From assembly GCA_905221615.1 (NCBI GenBank), contig CAJNDT010005735.1:62001-126000 (forward strand): a DNA stretch of 64,000 nucleotides, read 5' to 3'. The notes under the pieces were generated by a model. It did not search any database, had not been told where the DNA came from, and saw only the letters and a list, made by a program, of their open reading frames with translations. The stretch comes from Symbiodinium sp. CCMP2592. Taxonomy: Eukaryota > Sar > Dinophyceae > Suessiales > Symbiodiniaceae. This document shows positions 17,902-27,050 of this stretch, in pieces (positions within the stretch are counted from its first letter, which is position 1; every line of letters begins with the position of its first letter). The position numbers and the translations under genes were made by a program.

Positions 17902-18813
17902 TCATTCCCGCCGTGCCAAACAGAACTGCAACACATAGCGCAGCAGAACATGCCGCGACATCCAATTAGCATGGCTTCTGAGAGCTAGAGCCTTGGCACG
18001 TCGCACGAAATCTTCTCCTAAAAAGTTGGAGGTATATCGTGGGTTGCGAGGAAGATAATCCAGTACAGCGTGCTCCCACTGATGCAATTTGGGCCTGCAA
18101 TGCCATCTTGGCAGTTGCAGGCTCAAGGCGCGCTGCGCTAGATGATTGTAGCCTCCTCGCATGACGAGGTAGTCATTGTAGAAGCGTTCACAATCAAATC
18201 GATTCAAGAACCGGTCGCCATGCAACATGATTCGCTCCATGGACGCAAACGCCCAGCAAACCCCTGCAATCCAGTAGTGGAAGTTGCTAGCTTGCTGCCC
18301 CAGCTTCTGAAGTGCCATCTCGCCCAAAACAGCGAGGAAGAATATCATGTATCTGCAAGCTGTGGCATTCATCACTTTTTGACTTATCTCGACATACTGA
18401 TTGTTCTTGAGGATAGCCGTACTGAAGAGCTTCCTCTGCGCTCGCTCCACGATGTTTCCATCTTCGCACCATGACCTGTAGAGCTGCCACAGCTCTTCCA
18501 ACCTATCATCACGTTTTCTTCCAGAGAAAATCGATTCATCATCCGTGTATTCCAAGAAAACCGAAACGACCACATCCGGTATCACGGCTAAGTGGAGAAT
18601 GTGCATGACGTCAGGGTACAGTCCTGAACTGCATCGAGATACACGACACACAGTTGAAAATTCACGAGCGAGCTGACATCGCTTTACACACCGGAACGCA
18701 GGCCAGGCACTCCAAGGATCAAACCCAACGATGCTCGTGAGCGGTGTAGCCCCGTTCAAGCCGATGAACTCGTTGACATTCACAAGCCTCGAAACATTAC
18801 CACCAAACCACAA
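17902..18813 (-). CDS. unidentified protein, possibly of a multicopy transposon
   Basis: A clean frame of about 303 residues with globular character: NGATPLTSIVGFDPWSAWP, GLYPDVMHILHLAVIPDVVV, SVFLEYTDDESIFSGRKRDD, RFLNRFDCERFYNDYLVMRG and NFLGEDFVRRAKALALRSHA. The Asp/His-rich YPDVMHILHL and the conserved-looking C-terminus remind me of a repeated dinoflagellate family of unknown function that may be transposon-borne. That is recollection, not a search. No catalytic triad can be assigned. Coding-like pieces of what is probably the same protein lie upstream on the same strand (18891-20355), in other frames. The ORF as given is C-terminal. Confidence 0.5.
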   Translation of the reverse strand: MWFGGNVSRLVNVNEFIGLNGATPLTSIVGFDPWSAWPAFRCVKRCQLAREFSTVCRVSRCSSGLYPDVMHILHLAVIPDVVVSVFLEYTDDESIFSGRKRDDRLEELWQLYRSWCEDGNIVERAQRKLFSTAILKNNQYVEISQKVMNATACRYMIFFLAVLGEMALQKLGQQASNFHYWIAGVCWAFASMERIMLHGDRFLNRFDCERFYNDYLVMRGGYNHLAQRALSLQLPRWHCRPKLHQWEHAVLDYLPRNPRYTSNFLGEDFVRRAKALALRSHANWMSRHVLLRYVLQFCLARRE

Positions 18814-18890
18814 TTATTTCCAAATTCTTTTCGATGAAGTTCTACATTTTTTGAAACAGCAGAACTTATAAGGAAACAAGGCCCATGGCT

Positions 18891-19193
18891 CTACGTAAAT
18901 ATCCCCGCAACAGAATCCCAGCAGAGGCGCGTGTGGCGATGTGCAGCAGTCCTCCCCCAGCGGGTGTACAGGAGTTCCGGGTCGTTGTCTCCCGTCGGCG
19001 GCATGTCGGCTCGCACCCACTGTATTGCTTTGCAACAGTGACAGCATTGCTGCCGCGAAAATACACGCTGTAAATCGAAGAGAATCTTGAGATAATCTTG
19101 GTCGGCTTGCACGCCATCCAGCACAAAAGTATACTCTCCCGCGATTCTCGTGCCTGCCAATCCAGACTCCAGCGGGTTGCCCCATGCATCCAC
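18891..19193 (-). CDS. upstream piece of the 17.9-20.4 kb protein
   Basis: The translation GNPLESGLAGTRIAGEYTFV and LDGVQADQDYLKILFDLQRV looks coding and is followed by QCCHCCKAIQW, a Cys cluster that could bind zinc. It ends before the 303-residue ORF and in another frame; a stop and a Phe/Lys-rich stretch (YKFCCFKKCRTSSKRIW) lie between. Either an intron or mutation separates them. Confidence 0.4.
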   Translation of the reverse strand: MDAWGNPLESGLAGTRIAGEYTFVLDGVQADQDYLKILFDLQRVFSRQQCCHCCKAIQWVRADMPPTGDNDPELLYTRWGRTAAHRHTRLCWDSVAGIFT

Positions 19194-19434
19194 TGAGGGA
19201 TACGTAGAGCTGCCTTAGATTGTTTCGACGAATATATTGCAACCCGTCCAAATCCAGAACATTGCGAGTGTGGTGAGATATCTGTAACCAGATACAGGAC
19301 TCAGAATCATAAGCAATGATACTTTTGCTGTAGGAGACTATTCTCAAAAAGTTTGTGGATTGAATGTTTGGACTGAGCCTTGGAGTCTCGGCCATGGTTA
19401 CCAAAGTCCAGAGTTTATTGTGTAGTTCAGGCAG

Positions 19435-19893
19435 TTAATGTGGCATCGATATATAACCGTCCGGGAAGCTAAGAGCATTGAAGCTCCATGCCAGAACCTG
19501 AAGGATCTTGTTCCGAGCAGCTGCTGTGTGCAATGAAGCGTTCGCACAGGAGAGCCTCAGAATAACTGCACATTCTACAGGTGGACATGGACCCACATGA
19601 CCGCCGTTAACAGTGCTGCCTAGAGACAACCAGCGATTGTTCAAAGTTGTTGAAGACTTCCCAAGAACGCTCTGCAGCACTAGGATTTCGAACTTGTGAG
19701 ATCCTCGGCTTGCTGAGTTATATGAGATCATGCGTGGGCCGACCGCAGACTTTGGCTTTCTTACAAACAGGGTCGCCATATCACACAAGGCAAAAATCCT
19801 GAACCCTGAATTTCCCAACTGCAGAGGATGAAGCCATCGATCACACACTTTGCATGCATGCTGGGTTTCGGAATGCTTCGGCGCCGTCACCAT
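19435..19893 (-). other. ORF of uncertain coding status
   Basis: This 152-residue frame is on the same strand as its neighbours. The text (for example KFEILVLQSVLGKSSTTLNN) could be coding but shows no motif. It lies between two better pieces of the presumed gene. It may be exon, intron or decayed sequence. Confidence 0.25.
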
Positions 19894-20034
19894 AGAGGCG
19901 CAGTGGGATGCACTTGCTCAAGTCGACACCAGCGGAAAGCACAGGATGTTGTCGGAACCATTCGGTGTCCCGTTCCATTTCCCAGTATCGCCTGGCATCC
20001 TCAAGTTGCTGCTGCCCCAACATGCATTTAGTTA

Positions 20035-20355
20035 TCATCGACTAGTGGGCTTTATAAGCACACTACACCACATAGATCGATCAGTCAAGATTGGTTTGCA
20101 CCGCCTATAAATTAGTGTTGCTTCTGCAGAAGAGTGCGGTACCAAATATAAGCCATCACTCCACAGACAGGACTCATCAGCATCTCCCGTGAGTAGGTCC
20201 ATGAGCCCAGAAGCATAGAGCCGGCCGACAACCTCGTGAGGCAATAGCATCTCGTGCTGCTGCGTGTCGGGGATCGCTCGGCCGTGCATATCGAGGCGCT
20301 CCTCAGCTGAATACGCTCTTTTAAGATCATACATAGAAAAATTCAGGGCCGGCAC
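20035..20355 (-). CDS. N-terminal piece of the 17.9-20.4 kb protein
   Basis: About 106 residues. HEMLLPHEVVGRLYASGLMD and LLTGDADESCLWSDGLYLV look like a genuine protein segment, and I recall LLPHE-type text in the same dinoflagellate family. It lies upstream of the other pieces on the same strand. The first 15 residues (MPALNFSMYDLKRAY) may be leader. No function can be given. Confidence 0.4.
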   Translation of the reverse strand: MPALNFSMYDLKRAYSAEERLDMHGRAIPDTQQHEMLLPHEVVGRLYASGLMDLLTGDADESCLWSDGLYLVPHSSAEATLIYRRCKPILTDRSMWCSVLIKPTSR

Positions 20356-20452
20356 ATAGAAGATTCTTAGTCTACCGCGCGTCGGGCTCCGAGTTTGAAC
20401 TTCGGTATTCTAGTGTGTGTTGTGAGGTTGACAATTTTTTCGCACCACGGTT

Positions 20453-20916
20453 CTAGTCCAAGCAGCGATGGGGACTGTCATCGAATAGTTCTGCGGTAGG
20501 ACTTGCCCTCACATAAGGCAAGCATATATACAACCATGAGACTTGTTGCACTGCGCCGCAACCTGGGATAGCATGGCATATTGCATTCGAGATTCGCCAG
20601 GGCTGCTCATTGATCCACTTTGCCAGTGCATTTCCTAGACCTCGAGATGATGCAGCAGCTTGCACAATCTCCAATAACCGCGCAACATCTTGCCTTGGAT
20701 CCACAAAGCAAGTTCAGTTCGGCAGCTTTCACGCACAACGTGAGTCATTGCATTACAAGTCTCGGTATAAGATAATACGGCACATTGTTGAAACGACCTC
20801 AGCATCAGGATGGATCTTCGAGTACATGCGAGATGGCTGAGACCGTGACTCAGCAAGGATCTGAGTCTTTCCATTGGGACCTGCTGCAGCATACCATGTC
20901 TATACTTCAGAAACAC
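20453..20916 (-). other. possible further upstream fragments
   Basis: Two overlapping frames contain fairly protein-like text (DPRQDVARLLEIVQAAASSR; KMLRGYWRLCKLLHHLEV), but neither has a clear start, border or motif. They may be the far 5' part of the same decayed gene. Confidence 0.2.
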
Positions 20917-21996
20917 ATATGTTCGATCTGTCCAGCCTCACCAGCTCCCAGCATTTCGAAAAACTCATTGACTGTATCATGGACGAGCTGCGTAGCCCAT
21001 TGGGCTTTCGACATGCTGACACATTTGAAAGGGTTCACAGTGCTCACATGTTTAGGTTTGGAAGACTAACCTTGTATGATCTTGGAGATTCGGATATAAC
21101 AGAGGCAGGATATGAAAATGAGGTTTCGGGCTTCAGGGTTCATCTAAGGTTTCGTGGGTTTTGGGTTAGATAGTTGCACGAACATTTCGGGTGTGGGATC
21201 TACATAGGCCTTTAATACAATGGAGTAGGAACTAAAGTCTTCAAGCCACGGATGATCGAGGCATCACATCGCTGGCGAAGTTCCTCGAATTATCTCTAGG
21301 AGCGACAACAGACAGCCACACACTCTTTGCACCGGCAGTGCGCACTCGTCTAAAGTCTAGGAGCAGCCTGCGGCAGCTTGCGGGCATATCCCCTCCCAGC
21401 ATCATTGCATGCTGGATTTGACACTGAAGATGCCTCGCTTGATGATGGTCATGGTGACGGTGATAAACCATGAGAAGTTTAAGTAGAATGTTCTTCCGGC
21501 AGTGACAATTCCTCAGTGTTGAACCTGATGATTTGGTGGCTTTGGCTTCTACAGATGGAGCTTGGAGTCTTCAGGCAACCAACATGATCGATGCCAGACG
21601 CCTGCTAAACCCTGCTGCAATGCTTAGCATTGAACAGGCTGCGCCTCGAACATTATCGGCATCCGATGTTTCTTGGATGCTCTAACTCGCTTGCGACCGG
21701 GATCGAGTTGTGGCAGCAGGGCGGAAAGTAGTTCGCTGTAGACTCTGGGGCACTCGATAGGCAATTGAGGCAATTTGCTCTGTCTAAAGGGGTTCAATAT
21801 ACACTGAAAACCACCACACTCGATCCTCAATCAAGGACTCTGCACGGCGCGATCGGCTGACATCGATGACACTGCGACACTTGCCTGATTCATGCAGCCT
21901 CGGGATGTTTTAGAGGTATCAGCAAGCAGTGCACCAACAATCCTACCCGACCAAGCTTACAGCTTGAAAACTCATGACGATGCTCGATAAAGAAGC
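20917..21996. other. gene-poor stretch
   Basis: Nothing convincing was seen. Short ORFs on both strands lack motifs and border signals. It separates the unidentified minus-strand gene from the 3' end of the multi-exon gene. Confidence 0.4.
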
Positions 21997-22143
21997 CTAG
22001 GCATTTTCCTCCCACTCCTCACCCCAATCTTCGGTTTCTCCGGTGTTCCATGCTGCCCATTCATCCTCGGCCTTCGCTTTTTTTGCATTCTCCTCTTCCT
22101 CTTTCTTCTCCTTTTCCCGCTTTCTCTTCTCGGCCGCGACCCC
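21997..22143 (-). CDS. terminal exon, acidic Trp-rich C-terminus
   Basis: This is too short for a usual ORF call but very protein-like. It opens with GVAAEKRKREKEKKEEEENA, a charged helix, then WAAWNTGETEDWGEEWEENA, and stops at TAG (21997-21999). A CAATTAAG acceptor lies directly upstream at 22144-22151. Trp/Glu tails of this type occur in proteins that bind partners through a disordered end. It probably ends the multi-exon gene. Confidence 0.6.
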   Translation of the reverse strand, partial: GVAAEKRKREKEKKEEEENAKKAKAEDEWAAWNTGETEDWGEEWEENA

Positions 22144-22204
22144 TTAATTGTGAGAACAAACTCGATCCGATAGCAACACACATGCATGAGTACACCCAGC
22201 TGAG

Positions 22205-22268
22205 GATGAGACGGCTCTCGTGGGCTTTGACGATGGTTTCTGCTGACGCGACTTGCTTCTCGAAGTCC
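22205..22268 (-). CDS. internal exon, coiled-coil segment
   Basis: After TTGCAG at about 22269 the frame reads DFEKQVASAETIVKAHESRL, a helical stretch, up to a GGTGTAC donor-like site. Its heptad pattern agrees with the charged helix of the following exon. Borders are approximate. Confidence 0.45.
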
Positions 22269-22509
22269 TGCAACTTTGGCTTGGATGCAGCTTACACCTG
22301 GGTCTTTCGGGCTTCGGGGTTGGACGTTCGGTCTTCAGCAGGCTTCATGGGGTTTGTGTAAGGCCGTGGTGCATGTGGGGATTTAGCATGTGGGGTCTAC
22401 GCGCATGAAGGGCTTAGGGTTTGCTCTTGGTGTTTACATTTTTCCTCCTAACTTGTATAGGTATACGACGAACCTACGACGCAGGGCCTGTCTCTATAGT
22501 TCAGGTTTA

Positions 22510-22618
22510 CTTAAAGGATCATGGGACTTAGTAAGTAGGGTTATAAGTAGGTTATAGTTAGGATAACTACACTTAGGGGCAATTATAACCTACTTACTAA
22601 GTCCCATGATCCTTTAAG
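22510..22618. mobile_element. hairpin MITE, family A, copy 1
   Basis: This 109-bp near-perfect inverted repeat (CTTAAAGGATCATGGGACTT and its complement) is flanked by TA on both sides (22508-22509, 22619-22620). It lies in a presumed intron of the multi-exon gene. It has no coding capacity. Confidence 0.85.
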
Positions 22619-22649
22619 TAAGATTATTTGGGAGTTTGTCGCACAACAG

Positions 22650-22752
22650 TCTACAGTCCGGCGCCTCACAGCGCTCTTTCTCCGTATTCAAGACATACGC
22701 ATAGTTCTCGAAGGTGTCGCCGTTAAAGATCATCTCATTGACCCTGTAGCAG
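22650..22752 (-). CDS. internal exon
   Basis: The frame reads CYRVNEMIFNGDTFENYAYV then LNTEKERCEAPDC, clearly protein-like. The 3' border is unclear, since the frame stays open about 30 bases more before a stop next to the hairpin element at 22510-22618. No motif was recognised. Three Cys could be structural. Confidence 0.45.
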
Positions 22753-22997
22753 CAACAGCCCTTTCAATTCCAGGGCAAGCTCCAGACCGACTTAAACACG
22801 AGGATTGCAAACAGGAAGCCTTGCATGCAGCTCCATCAGCTGCCCATAGACCGACTTCAAGCTTTGCACGGTAGCCTGCATGCAGCTGAATATGTGAAGG
22901 CACACAAAAACTCCGAAAAGGAGGCCGGTGAAACCTCCTGGTTCAGGAGCTTTGCATCAATGATATTCTTCGCAGTCACGCGTGCTTTGCTGGCCAG

Positions 22998-23140
22998 AGC
23001 ATGCACCCTCAGAGGCATTCATCACGACATCCAGCACAAAGCATTCGACTCGAGCACGGCTGTCAAAGTCAGGGCACGCTTGCAAATCTCGATCGAACTC
23101 TTTCTGCTGCTTCTCGTCGTGCGTAAGCTCCTGTTCACAC
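22998..23140 (-). CDS. internal exon
   Basis: The frame reads LCEQELTHDEKQQKEFDRDL, QACPDFDSRARVECFVLDVV and MNASEG. It is a charged helix followed by a hydrophobic strand with several Cys. The opposite-strand ORF here is a shadow. Borders are approximate. Confidence 0.45.
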
Positions 23141-23401
23141 AGAACAAAACGGAGGGCCGATGTAGTCTAGTAGGAAAAGCGACAGAAGTAGCTGTGGCTT
23201 CCCAGCTGATGCCGGATTGGAGCCGGCGTTCTTAGGGTGTGGGCTTGAATTTCGTAGATCCTAGGCTCTACTTTAAAAAGCTCAGACGACAAACAATCAA
23301 TCTGGCAGCGCCTAGGATGATATGCTGTTCTTCGGACTTCGGACGATGATCACAATGACGGCGTGGAGACAAAGATGGTACAAGTTATCGTGGCTTTGAC
23401 A

Positions 23402-23593
23402 CTAGCGATGCATATACGAAGTGACATGTAAGGCCTTCTTGTCTTTCTTCGTCTTTGGCTGCTTGTCAGTCTTGCCGGAGCTTTTCGTCATCTCTGCACA
23501 CTTGCTTGCCAAGGACTCCGCCAGGGCATTTCTGGCTGCAGCATTCTTCCCGACCCGCGCCGTGCCACGCAGCTTGGTTGAAAGCTGCGACAC
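23402..23593 (-). CDS. internal exon, Lys/Ala-rich
   Basis: The frame LSTKLRGTARVGKNAAARNA, LAESLASKCAEMTKSSGKTD and KQPKTKKDKKA is basic and probably helical then disordered. The last few residues before the stop at 23402 may already be intron. Lys-rich linkers like this could contact nucleic acid, but that is conjecture. Confidence 0.45.
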   Translation of the reverse strand: MSQLSTKLRGTARVGKNAAARNALAESLASKCAEMTKSSGKTDKQPKTKKDKKALHVTSYMHR

Positions 23594-23689
23594 ATTCGAG
23601 CCTCAGGTACACTCTCGTATGTTTACAAGAAATCAACACTCGGACCGCTTTCGGATTATTGAGCCGAGGGGCTTTTGTCCACTCCAGTC

Positions 23690-23775
23690 TGGTAGACTTT
23701 GTAGAGGCGCATCTCGTTGTTGGAGGGATCCTCGCGATCACATTGAATTGCACACTGACGCTTGCATGAGCATGT
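23690..23775 (-). CDS. internal exon
   Basis: The frame reads CDREDPSNNEMRLYKVYQTG VDKSPSAQ before a TAA near 23660. It is short but has the character of a globular surface strand and helix. The end could be a true stop or an intron. Confidence 0.35.
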
Positions 23776-23834
23776 GTATGTGAAGAGCAGTCCTGTGGGT
23801 GCGGCCGCCCTGGCTGCTTTAAGATGACGTCGGT

Positions 23835-23930
23835 CAAAAAACGAACTTGGGCCGGGCTCGTGTAGGACTTCTTGAGCTCCTCTAGCGGCAATTCCACGAA
23901 CACGTCCGCCGTTTTGCGCTCCGACATCCT
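23835..23930 (-). CDS. internal exon
   Basis: The frame reads MSERKTADVFVELPLEELKK, SYTSPAQVRFLTDVILKQ. It is well ordered (strand then amphipathic helices). CAATAAG upstream at about 23931-23937 could be the acceptor. The Met may be internal. No family was recognised. Confidence 0.5.
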
Positions 23931-23989
23931 TATTGCAGAACGAATCAATGCTGCTGTTCAGTCTGTGGTGCTGAGTGCCATCCAAGTCA

Positions 23990-24190
23990 CTCCTTGAAGC
24001 AAGGCTCCACGTCGATGTTTTCCATGTCGGGGTCCAAAATGAACGCCTTCAAAAACTCGAACCTGCAGGGTGATCCAGTTGGGCTTCTGTGTTGCATGAC
24101 AGCCCGATTGAGGTGCTGGCTTCTGTGTGGTGCCGCTGCAGTTCTGATACTTTTCGAGGAGTCCCGGCTTGAGTCCTGCAATGGTCAGGG
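23990..24190 (-). CDS. internal exon(s)
   Basis: After ATTGCAG the frame reads GLKPGLLEKYQNCSGTTQKP, AP...HATQKPNWITLQ. A second frame from about 24066 reads FEFLKAFILDPDMENIDVEP CFKE. CTGCAG at about 24065 suggests an acceptor between the two. Both are protein-like, so either two exons lie close together or an indel has shifted the frame. Confidence 0.4.
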
Positions 24191-24284
24191 ATAAATTAGT
24201 GGTTCTATGTTGAGTGGCTGAAACGTGATCGGCCTCCACCGAGCAACTTGCGTCGGAGTGCTTCGTTCTGACGCTTCCGCTCCC

Positions 24285-24530
24285 CTGCATCCATCTGGTT
24301 GGGGTGGGTCATGGCCTGCAGACCGACCATCGTGCATGATAAGATCTTCGTCATGCTCTTGATGCAGCTTAAACCCGGCCTTTATGGCCTCTTTCTCCTC
24401 AGGCGACAGCACCTTGACCCTTTTCACCTGACCTTTCTCATCTTTCAACCCCAGAGGCCCAACTTCCGTCGCGCCGTCACCGTTGCTCGTGACGGTGAGG
24501 GATGACAACTGTCTCGGCATTCTCGTCAGC
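24285..24530 (-). CDS. internal exon
   Basis: It starts after CTAATTCCAG (acceptor at 24531-24540). The frame reads RMPRQLSSLTVTSNGDGATE, VGPLGLKDEKGQVKRVKVLS, PEEKEAIKAGFKLHQEHDED and LIMHDGR. It is a well-formed acidic/basic helix region. The donor is not certain. No family was recognised. Confidence 0.5.
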
Positions 24531-24825
24531 CTGGAATTAGGAACCGATAGAGTCGATAGAGCTTGGCCCGAATTTAAATTCTCAGCCCAGGACCGTGGCG
24601 GTGGCTCCGAGGGGCTCGGCGAGGATGCTGGCAGTGTCGGGCTCGCACTGGTGGTGCTGAGGCCTGGATGCAAGGGTGTAAGAATGGGTATCGGTTTTGG
24701 GCACAGGCGTATAATGCTCTGGGAACAGGTAAATATAGGGGTATGGGTATGGGCTGGGCGGGGTATGAGTGTGGGTGAATGCGGGCGTGCGCGATTGTAT
24801 TTTGGGAGTGGGGGGTGTGTTGGGG

Positions 24826-24866
24826 GGCAGGTCGGGGGGGGGGGCGAGGGAAGGGGGGGGGGGGCG
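24826..24866 (+). repeat. G-rich block
   Basis: Runs of 7-10 G separated by short GA-rich spacers give quadruplex potential. It falls in a presumed intron of the multi-exon gene. Confidence 0.7.
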
Positions 24867-24939
24867 GTCGTATGGTTTGTTAGACAACTGTAAAAGCAGC
24901 AAGATTGCCGGCCTGTGTCACGTCGGCTCAGGGTGCCAG

Positions 24940-25261
24940 GCTTCGGGTTCAGCAGCTGCAGCAGGAAGTTGTTGTAGTTCTGCAGGTGCGGAATACAATC
25001 ATTGGTACACATCTCCCACTGGAAGGGGCTTTGGAGAGTCTTGTTGTGCTCCATGTAATCCTGGAAGATGGGGTGGCTTTCAATGTTCTTCTTGCGAATG
25101 CGGACATCATCGCCAACCCAGGCATAGGGAAACTTTTCTTCCAAGACGGTGAGGGGGCACACGAAAGCATCCTTTGTCAGGTTGCTGAAGCACTCACGGC
25201 TCAAATCCCGAAGCGAAGATACCTTCTCAGAAGACTTCTCAGCAGAGGCCACATCATCCAA
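24940..25261 (-). CDS. internal exon, globular core
   Basis: This is the best-ordered part of the gene: VSSLRDLSRECFSNLTKDAF, VCPLTVLEEKFPYAWVGDDV, RIRKKNIESHPIFQDYMEHN, KTLQSPFQWEMCTNDCIPHL and QNYNNFLLQLLNPKPGTLS. The open frame continues 3' through a Pro/Thr/His-rich stretch (24570-24930) that is repeat-derived and likely intron. The fold is not recognised. Its regular spacing of aromatic and acidic residues argues for a real, conserved protein. Confidence 0.55.
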
Positions 25262-25499
25262 TCGCCGCCGCTTCGCCGGGGGTGTAGAGATCTCCGCAGG
25301 GCTTCCGACCTAGAGCGGTGGGTAGATATGACATACATAAAAACCGGTAGATCTACTATGCTCATGTCACATGCACTCAGGTCACACACCATGGACTGTG
25401 ATATCGTGTCTAATGAGCACTCGACAGTGGCATCGGTAGGCATTCGATCCTCCAAGAAACTACATTGGGTGATATTTTCGGAATGATAACCCGGAGCAT

Positions 25500-26440
25500 C
25501 TGGCCTTGCTCTTTCCCGCGCCGTTCTTTCCCTTGCCTGTGTGAACCTCGGTGCCAGGGATAATTTTAATCTTTCCCCCCAGGGAAAATCTTTCCCTTTC
25601 CCGTGCAACCCTCGGTGCTTGCCTCCTTTCCCTTCCCTTTGCCAGCCTCGACGCTTGGGTGTCCTTTTCCCTTGCCTGTCTCAGCCTGGGTCTTTGGGGC
25701 CTTCTTTCCCGTTCCCTTTTCGGTCTCGGTGCTTGGGGCCTCCTTTCTCTTTCCAACCTCGGTGCTTGAGGGCTCCTTTCCCTTTCCTTTTACTGCCGCC
25801 TTTCCCTTTCCTTTTCCAGCCTCGGTGCTCGGGGCCTCCTTTCCCTTTCCTTTTCCAGGCTCGGTGCTCGGGGCGGCCTTTCCCTTTGCCTTTCCAGCCT
25901 CGGTGCTTGGGGTCTCCTTTCCCTTTCCTTTTCCAGCCTCGGTGCTTGAGGGCTCCTTTCCCTTTCCTTTTACTGGGGCCGCCTTTCCCTTTCCTTTTCC
26001 AGGCTCGGTGCTCGGGGCCTCCTTTCCCTTTCCTTTTCCAGCCGCGGCGCTTGGGGCCGCCTTGCCCTTTCCCTTTCCTTTTCCAACCTCAGAGCTTGGG
26101 GCCTCCTTTCCCTTTCCCTTTCCAGGGATTCCAGCCTCGGTGCTTGGCGACTCCTTTGCCTTTTCGTCGGCGCTTGGGGCAGCCTTTCCCTTTCCCTTGC
26201 CCTTCGTTCCCTTTCCTTTGTCAGCCTCGGTGCTTGGTGTCTCCTTTCCTTTTCCCGCGCAGCCCTTGGTGCTCTGGCCCTTCTTTCCCTTTCCCTTTCC
26301 TTTGTCACCCTCTGTGAGTGTGGCTTCGGCAGCGTTGTTGCTTGGGTGGTCAGCCTCGGCACTCTTGCCCTTGCCTTTGTCACCCTTTGTGTTAAGGGCA
26401 GTCTTTCCCTCTCCTTTGCCTGTTTTCGAATCTCTATAGG
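25500..26440 (-). CDS. Gly-Lys repeat segment
   Basis: Some 25 tandem, imperfect units of about 36-45 bases encode GKGKGKEAPSTEAGKGKGK-type text in the sense frame (Pro/Phe-rich text on the other strand and Arg-Glu text in the next frame are shadows). Gly-Lys repeats are frequent in dinoflagellate proteins and may bind RNA or nucleic acid. The frame joins the downstream globular exon only through splicing or frame changes. Confidence 0.5.
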
Positions 26441-26494
26441 CTCAAACCGCAAGTTTCAAGGCACTCTGCAAACACGTGGTAAACACTCACCAAA

Positions 26495-27000
26495 CCGAAT
26501 ATTTGATCGGGCCTAAGCCATGCTTTCCTTTGGCAAGCTGTCCTTTTCCTTTGCTTTCTTCTTCCGTTTCACTTGCCTTTCCCTTGCCCTTCTCTCCTTT
26601 GGCTTCACTTCCCTTTCCTTTGCCCTTCTCTCCTTTGGCTTCACTTCCCTTTCCTTTGCCCTTGTCTCCTTTGGCTTCACTTCCCTTTCCTTTGCCCTTC
26701 ACTTCTCTGGCTCCACTTACCTGTCCCTTTGACTTTCCCTTGCCTCGGCCTTCTTCGCTTGCATCCTCTTCCCTAAGGGCGGCCTTAAGAACCCATACCC
26801 CGTTTGGTAGCCCATCTCGAGGCCTCCAAACCCACTCCTCGGAAGACGAAGGGTTGGAGGGCCACCTGAAGTTTGCTTTCGTCGGAGCCATGGGGTCTTT
26901 CCAACCAGCGGGGATGCGATCGATCACTACTTTAAATCGAGCACAACTGCCAGGAATCTCGGATCGGCGACCATGAGTTGGCAACAGCAGGATACACGAA
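26495..27000 (-). CDS. N-terminal exon with Gly-Lys repeats
   Basis: An ordered N-terminal part (IDRIPAGWKDPMAPTKANFR and WPSNPSSSEEWVWRPRDGLP) is followed by repeated KGKGKGSEAKGEKGKGKGSE units. The donor GGTTTGGTGAGT at about 26490 looks like a good 5' splice site, and CCTATAG around 26440 is a possible acceptor. The frame begins upstream near 27050 but the first 40 residues may be untranslated. Role unknown. Gly-Lys repeats suggest RNA binding. Confidence 0.5.
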
Positions 27001-27050
27001 TTGACACGGCGACCCAAAGGTTTGTGTTCAGCCTGGTTTTGGAGGTACAC

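Larger units (their letters stand above)
21997..27050 (-). other. probable multi-exon host gene, minus strand
   Basis: At least eight stretches of protein-like text on the minus strand, in different frames, follow one another between about 27.0 and 22.0 kb, several preceded by pyrimidine-CAG. The inferred protein has a Gly/Lys/Glu-rich repeat N-terminus, a globular middle, a Lys-rich linker and an acidic Trp-rich C-terminus. Introns contain a hairpin element (22510-22618) and a G-rich block (about 24826-24866). That all pieces belong to one gene is inference. No domain name was recognised. Confidence 0.5.

Noticed and set aside
24570..24930. Pro/Thr/His-rich part of the 358-residue minus-strand ORF
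   Set aside because: It comes from a C/T-rich repeat between two good exons; read as intron rather than protein.
25541..26439. Plus-strand Phe/Pro-rich ORFs of 258 and 278 residues
   Set aside because: They are the complement of Gly-Lys repeat coding; the minus-strand sense frame is the sensible one.
25970..26452. Minus-strand Arg-Glu-rich ORF
   Set aside because: An out-of-register reading of the same Gly-Lys repeat.
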